Source: an uncultured Bacteroides sp. (GTDB lineage Bacteria > Bacteroidota > Bacteroidia > Bacteroidales > Bacteroidaceae). From it: a stretch of DNA of 48,527 bases. The stretch covers positions 1-48,527 of the forward strand of contig CASDXF010000041.1 in assembly GCA_949285075.1 (NCBI GenBank), given 5' to 3'. Under the pieces are notes generated by a model. The model searched no databases. It was given only the letters and a program-made list of their open reading frames with translations, and had not been told where the DNA came from. A program made the position numbers and the translations under genes. Below are positions 17,077 to 24,816 of the stretch, piece by piece; the first letter of the stretch is position 1, and each line of letters opens with the position of its first letter.

Positions 17077-18285
17077 ATGGAAATGCTTATGTCACTGACG
17101 GACTTTAAGAAATACAGGCGCGAAGTAACCGGAGGAATCGTCGTGCTTCTGCTTTTGGTGGGAGGAATGTCCATATTCAAGTACACCTCCTTTTTCAATA
17201 CGGATTTCGAGATTACGGATGACTTGGGAGGCAACATCTTCCCGTCCGCCATACTCTCTGTGGCCACTACGGACGCTCAGGTCATTGTGCCTTCGGACAC
17301 GATGTGCTTAGGCAACCCGAAGTCTTGCGTCGCCGTGCGTGTCCGCTCGGGAAAAGCCTTTAGCCGCATACGCGTCGAGGTGGCCGAGACTCCCTTCTTC
17401 GCCCGCTCCGTATCGGAGTTCGTCCTGAATAAGCCCCGCACGGAATATACCATCTATCCGGACATCATCTGGGACTATGAGGCGTTGCGTAACAATGCGC
17501 AGGCGGAGCCGATTAGCGTGGCCGTGGAGGTGGAGATGAACGGCGAGAAGTTAGGGCAGCGGGTACGCACTTTCTCCGTGCGCAGCGTGAACGAGTGTCT
17601 GTTGGGATACGTGGCCAACGGAACCGACTTTCACGATACGAGCATCTTTTTCGCCGCCTACGTCAACGAGGAGCATCCCATGATAGACAAGCTGCTTCGC
17701 GAGGCGCTAAACACCCGTATCGTCAACCGTTTCCTCGGCTATCAGAGCAAGGCCGACGGGGCGGTGGACAAGCAGGTTTACGCCCTGTGGAACGTCTTAC
17801 AGAAACGTAACTTCCGCTACAGCTCCGTGTCCAACACGAGCCTTTCGAGCAACGTGGTCTTTTCTCAACGGGTACGCACGTTGGACGATGCGTTGGAGTC
17901 CTCGCAAATCAATTGCGTGGACGGTAGCGTGTTGTTCGCCTCCCTGTTGCGGGCCATCAACATCGACCCCATTCTGGTGCGCACGCCGGGGCACATGTTC
18001 GTGGGATATTATACCGACCATACGCATAAGGAGAAGAATTTCCTCGAAACCACGATGATAGGCGACGTGGATATGGACGACTTCTTTCCCGACGAAGGAC
18101 TGGACTCGACGATGGTCGGGAAGTCGCAGAACGAAATGTCTCGGCTCACCTTCGAGAAGTCCAAGCAGTACGCCAACCGGAAGTACGCCGAAAACAAGGA
18201 AGGCATCCATTCCGGCAAGCTGAACTACATGTTTCTCGAAATATCGAAGGAGGTGCGCCGGAAGATACAGCCGATAGGGAAATAG
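17077..18285 (+). CDS. Membrane-anchored transglutaminase-like protein
   Basis: 402 aa. Three Met codons near the start (residues 1, 3 and 5) leave the exact start open. One transmembrane helix at about residues 19-36 is followed by an extracytoplasmic domain with a beta-rich middle. A transglutaminase/papain-like core carries candidate Cys (QINCVDGSVLFASLLRAINI) and His (TPGHMFVGYY), then an acidic FLETT stretch. Catalytic residues look intact. Substrate unknown; cell-wall or protein cross-link cleavage are both possible. Just downstream, with its own -7 box, comes the DUF3805 gene. Confidence 0.7.
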   Translation: MEMLMSLTDFKKYRREVTGGIVVLLLLVGGMSIFKYTSFFNTDFEITDDLGGNIFPSAILSVATTDAQVIVPSDTMCLGNPKSCVAVRVRSGKAFSRIRVEVAETPFFARSVSEFVLNKPRTEYTIYPDIIWDYEALRNNAQAEPISVAVEVEMNGEKLGQRVRTFSVRSVNECLLGYVANGTDFHDTSIFFAAYVNEEHPMIDKLLREALNTRIVNRFLGYQSKADGAVDKQVYALWNVLQKRNFRYSSVSNTSLSSNVVFSQRVRTLDDALESSQINCVDGSVLFASLLRAINIDPILVRTPGHMFVGYYTDHTHKEKNFLETTMIGDVDMDDFFPDEGLDSTMVGKSQNEMSRLTFEKSKQYANRKYAENKEGIHSGKLNYMFLEISKEVRRKIQPIGK

Positions 18286-18300
18286 TCCGTTTTTTCTTCC

Positions 18301-18308
18301 TATCTTTG
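18301..18308 (+). promoter_or_regulatory. Putative promoter -7 box of the DUF3805/ABC-F operon
   Basis: TATCTTTG, about 30 nt before the ATG at 18339. Confidence 0.5.
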
Positions 18309-18338
18309 CCGCATCAATCTTTAAAAAGACGATAACGC

Positions 18339-19145
18339 ATGCAAGGCAAGAAATTTATCTCTCCCGGAGCGTGGTTCTCCATGATATATCCGTCGAGTTG
18401 GAGCGAGTTTGAGGATGGCGAAGGCTCATTCCTTTTTTATAATCCGGACGTGTGGACGGGCAATTTCCGCATATCCGCCTATAAGGGAGCCGCCGGATAC
18501 GGCAAGGAGGCGGTGCGTCAGGAGCTGAAAGAGAACGCCTCCTCATCGGCGGTCAACGTCGGGCCGCTCCGCTGCGCTTATAGCAAGGAGATGTTTCAGG
18601 AGGAGGGCAAATACTATACCTCCCACATTTGGATTACGGGAATAGACGACATGGCGTTCGAATGCTCGTTCACCGTTCTCAAGGGAGGAAGCGTGAAAGA
18701 GGCGGAAGCCGTTATCGCCACGTTGGAACGCAGGATAGAGGGACGCAAATACCCGGCCGAGCTTATCCCCGTACGCCTTTCCGAGGTCTACCTCATAAAC
18801 GAGCGCTATGGATGGGTAGAGGGTCTCGTGAAGCGGGAACTGAAGAAAGATTTTCAGGGAGCGGAGGAGGACTTGGAGAATCTGCAAAAGGTGGTCGACA
18901 GCGGAGCGATAGGCCCCAAGAAAAAAGACGACTGGATGGGGATGGGAATCGCCCTTTGCGTCATTCTCGCCAACGAGATTGAGGGGATGGAGTGGAAAAC
19001 GCTGATTGACGGCAACCGGGAAGCTCCCGTGCTCTGTTCCGGTGACAAGGTCATCGACCCCATGAAGCTGTCGTGGAGCAAGGTAAAGTCCGGACAGCCT
19101 TTCAACGTGGTGAAGGAGTATCAATCCGTTATCGATAGCCTATGA
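18339..19145 (+). CDS. DUF3805-domain protein
   Basis: 268 aa, no signal peptide and no membrane segment. The N-terminal domain begins FISPGAWFSMIYPSSWSEFE and continues FLFYNPDVWTGNFRISAYKG, which I recognise as DUF3805. The C-terminal half is helical, with alternating charged residues. The ATG of the ABC-F gene overlaps its stop (ATGA), so the two are translationally coupled. No biochemical function is known. The coupling hints at a ribosome- or translation-related role, but that is only inference. Confidence 0.75.
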   Translation: MQGKKFISPGAWFSMIYPSSWSEFEDGEGSFLFYNPDVWTGNFRISAYKGAAGYGKEAVRQELKENASSSAVNVGPLRCAYSKEMFQEEGKYYTSHIWITGIDDMAFECSFTVLKGGSVKEAEAVIATLERRIEGRKYPAELIPVRLSEVYLINERYGWVEGLVKRELKKDFQGAEEDLENLQKVVDSGAIGPKKKDDWMGMGIALCVILANEIEGMEWKTLIDGNREAPVLCSGDKVIDPMKLSWSKVKSGQPFNVVKEYQSVIDSL

Positions 19146-21010
19146 CACCCTGCCTGCAAGTAGACGGACTGACCAAGTCGTTCGGCGACTTGGTACTCTT
19201 CGAGAACGCCTCGTTCGCCATAGCCGAGGGGCAACGCGTGGGACTCATCGCGAAGAACGGAAGCGGAAAATCCACGCTGCTGAACATCCTTTCCGGCAGG
19301 GAAGGGTACGACAGCGGAAGCGTCGTGTTCCGCCGCGACCTCCGGGTGGGTTATCTGGAGCAAACGCCCGACTATCCTGCGGAGCTGACCGTGCTCGAAG
19401 CCTGCTTCCATCACGGCAACGCCACCGTGGAGCTTATCAAGGAGTACGAACGCTGCATGGAGACTCCGGGCTACCCCGGAATGGACGGGCTGTTGGCCCG
19501 CATGGACCATGAGAAGGCGTGGGAGTACGAGCAGAGAATAAAGCAGATTCTCTCCCAACTGAAGATACGCCACTTCGACCAGAAGATAGGCGAGCTTTCC
19601 GGCGGACAGCTGAAGCGGGTGGCGTTGGCCAACGCGCTGATTACCGAGCCTGACTTCCTGATGCTGGACGAGCCGACCAATCATCTGGACATCGACATGA
19701 CCGAGTGGCTGGAGGACTATCTCCGCCGCTCAAAGCTCAGCTTGCTCATGGTGACGCACGACCGTTATTTCCTCGACCGCGTGTGCTCCGAAATCATCGA
19801 GATTGACAACCGGCAGCTCTACCGCTACAAGGGGAATTACAGCTACTATCTGGAGAAGCGGCAGGAGCGCGTCGATGCCAAGAACGCGGAGATAGCGAGG
19901 GCCAACAACCTCTACCGGACGGAACTGGACTGGATGCGCCGTATGCCGCAGGCCCGGGGACACAAGGCGCGCTACCGCGAAGAGGCCTTCTACGAATTGG
20001 AGAAGGTGGCCAAGCAGCGCGTACACTCCGCCGACGTGAAACTGGAAGTGAAGGCGTCGTACATCGGAAGCAAGATTTTCGAGGCCGACCATTTGTTCAA
20101 GAGCTTTGGCGACCTGAAGATTCTGGATGACTTCTCCTATGTCTTCTCCCGTTACGAAAAGATGGGTATCGTGGGAGACAACGGAACAGGCAAGTCCACC
20201 TTCATCAAGATACTGGTAGGGCAGATGAAGCCGGACAGCGGTACGCTGGACATCGGCGAGACGGTGCGCTTCGGCTACTACTCGCAAGAGGGATTGCGGT
20301 TCGACGAGCAGATGAAGGTCATCGACGTGGTGAGGGATATCGCCGAGGTCATCGAGTTGGGCAACGGAAAGACGTTGACCGCCTCGCAGTTTCTGCAACA
20401 CTTCCTGTTCACTCCCGAGACGCAGTATAGCTACGTTTACAAACTGAGCGGAGGCGAACGCCGCAGGCTGTACCTATGCACCGTCCTGATGCGCAACCCT
20501 AACTTCCTGATACTGGACGAGCCGACCAACGACTTGGACATCGTGACGCTGAACGTGCTTGAGGAGTATCTGCGCGGCTTCAAGGGATGCGTAATCGTTG
20601 TCTCGCACGACCGCTACTTCATGGATAAGGTAGTAGACCACCTGTTGGTGTTCAAGGGACAGGGCGACATCCGCGACTTCCCGGGCAATTACAGCGACTA
20701 CCGTGAATGGAAAGAAGCGCAGGCCCAACGGGAGAAGAAAGCAGAGGCGAAGCCGAAGGAGGAGAAGGCTCCCCGTGTCCGTCAGAACGACAAGCGCAGG
20801 ATGAGTTTCAAGGAGAAGCGGGAGTTTGAGCAGTTGGAGAAGGAAATCGCCGAACTGGAGGAGGAGAAGAAACGGATAGAGGAGCTGCTGTGCGGAGGTA
20901 CGCTTTCCGTCGACGAGCTTACCGAAAAGTCGAAGCGATTGCCCGTGGTGAATGACCTCATCGACGAGAAGACGATGCGTTGGCTCGAACTGAGCGAACT
21001 GGAGGGATAG
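19142..21010 (+). CDS. ABC-F family ATPase (Uup-like)
   Basis: 622 aa with two ABC domains and no transmembrane region. Site 1: Walker A GKNGSGKST, signature LSGGQLKRVALA, Walker B LMLDEPTNHLD. Site 2: Walker A GDNGTGKST, signature LSGGERRRLYL, Walker B LILDEPTNDLD. The interdomain linker (about 240-310) is charged, and the C-terminus (from about 535) is a coiled coil like the Uup C-terminal domain. ABC-F proteins act on the ribosome or on branched DNA intermediates (Uup). The C-terminal coiled coil favours the Uup/YdiF type over a resistance protein. Confidence 0.93.
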   Translation: MTPCLQVDGLTKSFGDLVLFENASFAIAEGQRVGLIAKNGSGKSTLLNILSGREGYDSGSVVFRRDLRVGYLEQTPDYPAELTVLEACFHHGNATVELIKEYERCMETPGYPGMDGLLARMDHEKAWEYEQRIKQILSQLKIRHFDQKIGELSGGQLKRVALANALITEPDFLMLDEPTNHLDIDMTEWLEDYLRRSKLSLLMVTHDRYFLDRVCSEIIEIDNRQLYRYKGNYSYYLEKRQERVDAKNAEIARANNLYRTELDWMRRMPQARGHKARYREEAFYELEKVAKQRVHSADVKLEVKASYIGSKIFEADHLFKSFGDLKILDDFSYVFSRYEKMGIVGDNGTGKSTFIKILVGQMKPDSGTLDIGETVRFGYYSQEGLRFDEQMKVIDVVRDIAEVIELGNGKTLTASQFLQHFLFTPETQYSYVYKLSGGERRRLYLCTVLMRNPNFLILDEPTNDLDIVTLNVLEEYLRGFKGCVIVVSHDRYFMDKVVDHLLVFKGQGDIRDFPGNYSDYREWKEAQAQREKKAEAKPKEEKAPRVRQNDKRRMSFKEKREFEQLEKEIAELEEEKKRIEELLCGGTLSVDELTEKSKRLPVVNDLIDEKTMRWLELSELEG

Positions 21011-21053
21011 GCGGCTTTCTCCTTATATATAATATAATGTATATAATATAATA

Positions 21054-21878
21054 ATGTATCATAGCCATTGTCTATACTGCGACGGGCGGGCGCGAATGGA
21101 AGATTTCGTCCGTTTCGCCATCAGCGAGGGGATTCCTTCATACGGATTCTCTTCACACGCTCCACTGCCGTTTTCTACCGCATGGACGATGGAGTGGGAC
21201 CGTATGGACGATTATCTGGCCGAGTTCGCCCGGCTCAAGCGGAAATACGCCGACCGGATTGAGCTGATTGTCGGACTGGAGATAGACTACCTGAACGACG
21301 AAAGCCAACCCGCCTCACCCTGTTTTCAACGGCTGCCGCTCGACTATCGCATCGGTTCCGTACACTTGCTATACACCCCGAAAGGGGAGATAATTGACAT
21401 CGATACGCCCGCTGATGTTTACCGAAAACTTGTAGATACCTACTTCGGAGGTGACATTGAGTCCGTCGTGCATCTATATTACAGTAGGTTACGCAGGATG
21501 GTAGAGGTTGGACAATTTGACATACTGGGCCACGCCGACAAGATGCACTACAACGCCTCACGCTATCGCCCGGGGCTGTTGGACGAGCCGTGGTACGACA
21601 CTCTCGTCCGCGAATATCTTGCGGAAGCCGTCCGCCGGAACTACATCATCGAGGTCAATACCAAATCCTACCGCGACTTGGGCACGTTCTATCCCAACGA
21701 GCGCTATTTCCCCTTCTTGCGCGAACTGGGGGCCCGCGTTCAGGTCAATAGCGACGCCCATTATCCCGACCGCGTCAGCTATGGGCGGAGGGAAGCCATG
21801 ACCGCCCTCCGCAAGGCCGGGTTCGAGGCGCTGACCGAATGGCGGGGTGGCGGATGGACACAGGTGCCTTTCCCCTGA
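21054..21878 (+). CDS. PHP-domain phosphoesterase, histidinol-phosphatase-like
   Basis: 274 aa. It starts directly with the metal-binding HxH motif (MYHSHCLYCDGRARMEDFVR, His3 and His5). Later metal ligands are visible in GLEIDYLND, GHADKMH and the C-terminal NSDAHYPDRV. This is the HisJ/HisK-type PHP fold. In Bacteroidota such genes are annotated histidinol-phosphatase, but there is no histidine-biosynthesis gene nearby, so the substrate is uncertain. The unusually short N-terminus is the only start available, because stops lie upstream. Confidence 0.85.
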   Translation: MYHSHCLYCDGRARMEDFVRFAISEGIPSYGFSSHAPLPFSTAWTMEWDRMDDYLAEFARLKRKYADRIELIVGLEIDYLNDESQPASPCFQRLPLDYRIGSVHLLYTPKGEIIDIDTPADVYRKLVDTYFGGDIESVVHLYYSRLRRMVEVGQFDILGHADKMHYNASRYRPGLLDEPWYDTLVREYLAEAVRRNYIIEVNTKSYRDLGTFYPNERYFPFLRELGARVQVNSDAHYPDRVSYGRREAMTALRKAGFEALTEWRGGGWTQVPFP

Positions 21879-21905
21879 CGAAGCCTTTCCCTTTCACTTG
21901 TCTTT

Positions 21906-21954
21906 AGCCTGTGTAAAGCTCGTTTAGAGCCTAAACGCAAAATGTAAACAGGCT
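21906..21954. promoter_or_regulatory. Nested inverted repeats before the recombinase gene
   Basis: Outer arms AGCCTGT and ACAGGCT enclose an inner perfect hairpin, CGTTTAG-AGC-CTAAACG. It lies between the PHP gene and the recombinase. It may be a terminator (no good T-run) or a protein-binding site; the function is unknown. Confidence 0.5.
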
Positions 21955-22040
21955 CTTGAATTTCTTCCCTGAATCACGGACGAGATTGAGGCGGCTTTAT
22001 ATTTTATTTTTATGGCATTCACCAATTAAACGAAAAGACA

Positions 22041-22952
22041 ATGAAAGGAAAAAACACTCGCAACGCCTTGTCCTGTCAGGAGTTTCGCGCGGCACTCTCT
22101 CGCGTGGTTCAAGAGACGAGGCAATCGGGCCGATTGAGTACGGCCACCAACTACTGTTCGGCCGCGGCCAGTTTCTTCAGTTTTCTGGAGCAGACGGAGG
22201 AAGACTTCAGGTTAGAGTCCGTCATCTTCGTTCGCTACGAGCACTGGTTGCGGAGCAAGGGTCTGCTGCGCAACAGCACGTCGTTCTACATGCGAAACTT
22301 GCGTGCCATGTGTCGCGCACTGAAGGGACGGGGGACGCTGAAGAACGTCGATTTTTTCGGGGGAGTCTATACGGGCGTGGACAATACCCGCAAGCGGGCG
22401 GTGGCGGAAAGCGTCATCGCCCGTGTCAAGCGCGCCGACCTGTCAGCCGAACCGATATTGGCCTACTACCGCGACCTGTTCCTTTTCTGCTTCTACTGCC
22501 GGGGAATGTCGTTCGTCGATTTGGCCTATCTTCGTACGGAGAATATCCGCGACGGCTACATCCGCTACTCCCGCCGCAAGACGGGACGCACCATAGAGAT
22601 TCACATCGAGAAGTGCATGACGGAAATCATGGCCCGCTATCCCGGTCAGTTGGGTTACGTGTTTCCCATCATTACGACTTCCGACTCCGTCAAGGCGTAT
22701 AGGCAGTATCGTTCCGCCATCTGCGTGTTCAACCGCATGCTGAAGCGTCTGGCCGAGCGTCTGGGCGTGCCCGTGTTTTCGTCTTACGCGAGCCGCCACA
22801 CGTGGGCCACCATCGCGCGCGACAAGCAAGTGCCCCTGTCCGTAATCAGCGAAAGCATGGGGCATTCGTCAGAAGCGGTTACCCGTATCTATCTGGCATC
22901 TTTCAGCCAACAGGTCATTGACGAGGCGAATAAAAGCGTGATTGATATTTGA
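22041..22952 (+). CDS. Tyrosine recombinase (site-specific integrase/invertase)
   Basis: 303 aa. The N-terminal SAM-like core-binding domain (about 10-105) is followed by a catalytic domain. Candidate catalytic residues are Arg154 (CRGMSFVD), Lys180 (RRKTGR), Arg252-His253 (SRHTWAT), His275 (MGHSS) and nucleophile Tyr284 (RIYLA). The first His of the usual HxxR motif is absent (SYASR), as in many Bacteroidota recombinases. It sits 12 bp upstream of the first of three copies of a palindromic 20-bp site and next to a fimbrial operon. The natural reading is a local DNA invertase acting on the fimbrial promoter rather than a phage integrase; no phage genes are present. It is GC-rich like its upstream neighbours. 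Confidence 0.92.
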   Translation: MKGKNTRNALSCQEFRAALSRVVQETRQSGRLSTATNYCSAAASFFSFLEQTEEDFRLESVIFVRYEHWLRSKGLLRNSTSFYMRNLRAMCRALKGRGTLKNVDFFGGVYTGVDNTRKRAVAESVIARVKRADLSAEPILAYYRDLFLFCFYCRGMSFVDLAYLRTENIRDGYIRYSRRKTGRTIEIHIEKCMTEIMARYPGQLGYVFPIITTSDSVKAYRQYRSAICVFNRMLKRLAERLGVPVFSSYASRHTWATIARDKQVPLSVISESMGHSSEAVTRIYLASFSQQVIDEANKSVIDI

Positions 22953-22964
22953 GGGGGAGGAAAT

Positions 22965-22987
22965 CTATTTCTACCCGAGAAATAGAT
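22965..22987 (+). repeat. Inversion-site candidate, left copy
   Basis: Imperfect palindrome CTATTTCT-ACCCG-AGAAATAG. The arms are inverted repeats around an asymmetric 5-bp spacer, the layout of a tyrosine-recombinase core site. The spacer reads ACCCG here, opposite to the two copies at 23514 and 23585. Confidence 0.8.
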
Positions 22988-23030
22988 TTTATCGATTTTA
23001 GGACTCGCTTCCTGATGGATAAGTGCGGTC

Positions 23031-23421
23031 TACTTTTCTTTTGTCCATGACACAAAAGAAAAGATAGCAAAAGAAAAGGTCGGGGCTGAACCTCAAGGGC
23101 GGCTCCCGCTTGGTCTCGCTAAAGCGCAAGAACTCGCCCTTACGGGCTCAGACAGGCTTGCGCTTCTTCACGCTCAACCGGCGCGCTCGCTTTTTCGCCC
23201 TTTCGATTAGGCCCTGCCGTGCGGATTAATCATCATCTTCCGGCCTAAGCGAAGAGCCGTTAAGCGGAGAGCGTTGGACGGGCGTTAAAAGGCGCGGGCT
23301 GTTTGAGCCGAAGGCGAGTTTTCGCGCCTTAGCCCGACCGACACTCGGAGTAGGCTCTGAGGTTCAGACGGAAACCTTTCTTTTTGGTACATTTTTCTTT
23401 TGGTTACGAAAGAAAAAGTAC
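23031..23421 (+). repeat. MITE-like repeat, copy A
   Basis: An about 390-bp non-coding element that ends in GAAAGAAAAAGTAC. It contains an internal inverted pair, CTGAACCTCA (23086) and TGAGGTTCAG (23358). The core from 23079 is highly similar, in inverted orientation, to 27150-27499. A fragment of its right end recurs at 28629-28693. No open reading frame of note. Confidence 0.85.
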
Positions 23422-23513
23422 ATGGCGCATAAATAAAAAAACGGGACTATCGTAACCGAAAGAATATAAACAGTCACCAATTTCTTCCTTTCCAATATTA
23501 TAAATTAGGAAAT

Positions 23514-23535
23514 ATCTATTTCTCGGGTAGAAATA
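23514..23535 (-). repeat. Inversion-site candidate, right copy 1
   Basis: Twenty-two bases match the reverse complement of the left copy exactly (core TATTTCTCGGGTAGAAATA). Spacer CGGGT. Confidence 0.85.
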
Positions 23536-23571
23536 TTTATAAATAAACAATGATGTTAGTAAATAATTACA

Positions 23572-23579
23572 TATCTTTG
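23572..23579 (+). promoter_or_regulatory. Putative fimbrial operon promoter -7 box, between two recombination sites
   Basis: TATCTTTG matches TAnnTTTG and points toward the DUF3575 gene at 23638. It is bracketed by right copies 1 and 2. The -33 element is not clear. In the present orientation the promoter would be on. Confidence 0.6.
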
Positions 23580-23584
23580 TTGCG

Positions 23585-23604
23585 TATTTCTCGGGTAGAA
23601 ATAG
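23585..23604 (-). repeat. Inversion-site candidate, right copy 2
   Basis: TATTTCTCGGGTAGAAATAG, an exact 20-bp inverse of the left copy. It is a direct repeat of right copy 1, with centres 68 bp apart. Confidence 0.85.
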
Positions 23605-23637
23605 AATTGATTATATATACATAATTGTAAAAAGGGG

Positions 23638-24816
23638 ATGAGGAATATACCCTATCTTATATTGAGCCTATATCTTTGCTCAATATCAGCTTCCGCTATG
23701 GGAGAAAACCGGATGGTTCTTCCCCCGGATTCAGTTGTAGGAGCGTCCATATCCGCTGACATGAAGCAGACCGGAGACTCTGTGATACTCTTCCGCTTCA
23801 TTCCCGGAAAGATGGAGTTCTACTCCCCCTACATGAACAACGACGAAGCCATCAGGCAGGCAGTCAGCCTGATTGAAAAGCATCGGGACGAGATTGTCTC
23901 CGGCAAGGCCTATATCCTCGTCAAAGGCTTCTGCGGCTCGTACGCCAACGCCGCCGAGAATCTGCGGGCGGCCAAGACGCGCAGCAACCACGTGAAGTCA
24001 TATTTTATCCTCCACAACGGAATGAAGGAGGACTACTACCGCACAAGAAACTACACCTACGCTTACAAGGGAATCAACGATGTCGTGGCCCTCTTCGGGC
24101 TGGAATATGCGCCCGGATATACGCCGCCGGTGAAGAAGCCCGAGCCCGCTCCCGAGCCTAAGCCCGAACCGGAAGTCGTTCCGGAACCGGAGCCTGCGCC
24201 CGAGCCTGAACCCGAACCGACACCCCAACCGGAACCGGTGGTGACGCCCGCGGAGCCTGAACCGGCTGTCGCGCCCGCTCCTGTCACTGAGTACGCGTTC
24301 ACCCCGTGGTCCATCAAAACCAATCTGCTGTACGACGCCGCGCTGATGCCGTCGCTCGAAGTGGAGTACCGCATCAACGAGCGTTGGTCGGTGGCCGTGG
24401 AGGGCAACATGGCGTGGTGGCACAACGACGGCAAGCACAAATACTACCAACTGGCCACCATACTGCCCGAGGCGCGCTACTGGTTCAAGCCGCAGGGACA
24501 GCGTCGGGGGCACTACGTGGGCCTGTTCGGGGGAGGCGGATGGTACGACCTCGAAAACGGCGGCCGCGGGTACAAGGGCGAGGGCGGAATGATAGGCCTG
24601 AGCTACGGCTACCAGTTCCCCGTGGGGAAATACTTCTCCTTCGAGGCCGGAGCGGGCGTAGGATACGCGCATACAGAATACGAGGAATACCTACCCATAG
24701 ACGGACACTACGTCTATCAGGAGACGAAGCGGACCAGTTACTTCGGGCCGCTCAAGCTGAAATTCTCGTGGGTATGGCATATAGGCAGATGGATAGAGAA
24801 AGGAGGCAAACGATGA
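23638..24816 (+). CDS. DUF3575 fimbrial-locus protein with OmpA-like N-terminus
   Basis: 392 aa. A signal peptide (residues 1-20) is followed by an OmpA-like region (about 45-155: RFIPGKMEFYSPYMNNDEAI, LRAAKTRSNHVKSYF). A PEPxPEP linker of about 60 residues (about 165-220) follows, then a C-terminal DUF3575 beta-barrel-like domain (FTPWSIKTNLLYDAALMPSL onward). It is the first gene of a three-gene fimbrial operon, behind AAAAAGGGG and downstream of the putative invertible promoter. By analogy with Porphyromonas/Bacteroides type V fimbrial loci it is probably an outer-membrane or periplasmic assembly component. Confidence 0.85.
   Translation: MRNIPYLILSLYLCSISASAMGENRMVLPPDSVVGASISADMKQTGDSVILFRFIPGKMEFYSPYMNNDEAIRQAVSLIEKHRDEIVSGKAYILVKGFCGSYANAAENLRAAKTRSNHVKSYFILHNGMKEDYYRTRNYTYAYKGINDVVALFGLEYAPGYTPPVKKPEPAPEPKPEPEVVPEPEPAPEPEPEPTPQPEPVVTPAEPEPAVAPAPVTEYAFTPWSIKTNLLYDAALMPSLEVEYRINERWSVAVEGNMAWWHNDGKHKYYQLATILPEARYWFKPQGQRRGHYVGLFGGGGWYDLENGGRGYKGEGGMIGLSYGYQFPVGKYFSFEAGAGVGYAHTEYEEYLPIDGHYVYQETKRTSYFGPLKLKFSWVWHIGRWIEKGGKR

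Noticed and set aside
16971-17108. 45-aa ORF with a good AAGGAGA ribosome-binding site before the transglutaminase-like gene
   Set aside because: No recognisable feature, and it overlaps the start of the larger gene in another frame. Too little to call it a gene; it could be tested as a leader peptide.
17077-21878. Horizontally acquired island suggested by high GC
   Set aside because: The genes are ordinary chromosomal families without mobility genes, so high GC alone is not enough to call transfer.
23041-23424. Coding potential within repeat copy A
   Set aside because: No open frame of useful length; the sequence is a structured non-coding repeat.
24306-24812. N-terminal extension of the DUF5119 gene
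   Set aside because: The open frame upstream overlaps DUF3575 in another frame. The ATG at 24813, with ATGA coupling and a lipoprotein signal, is the real start.
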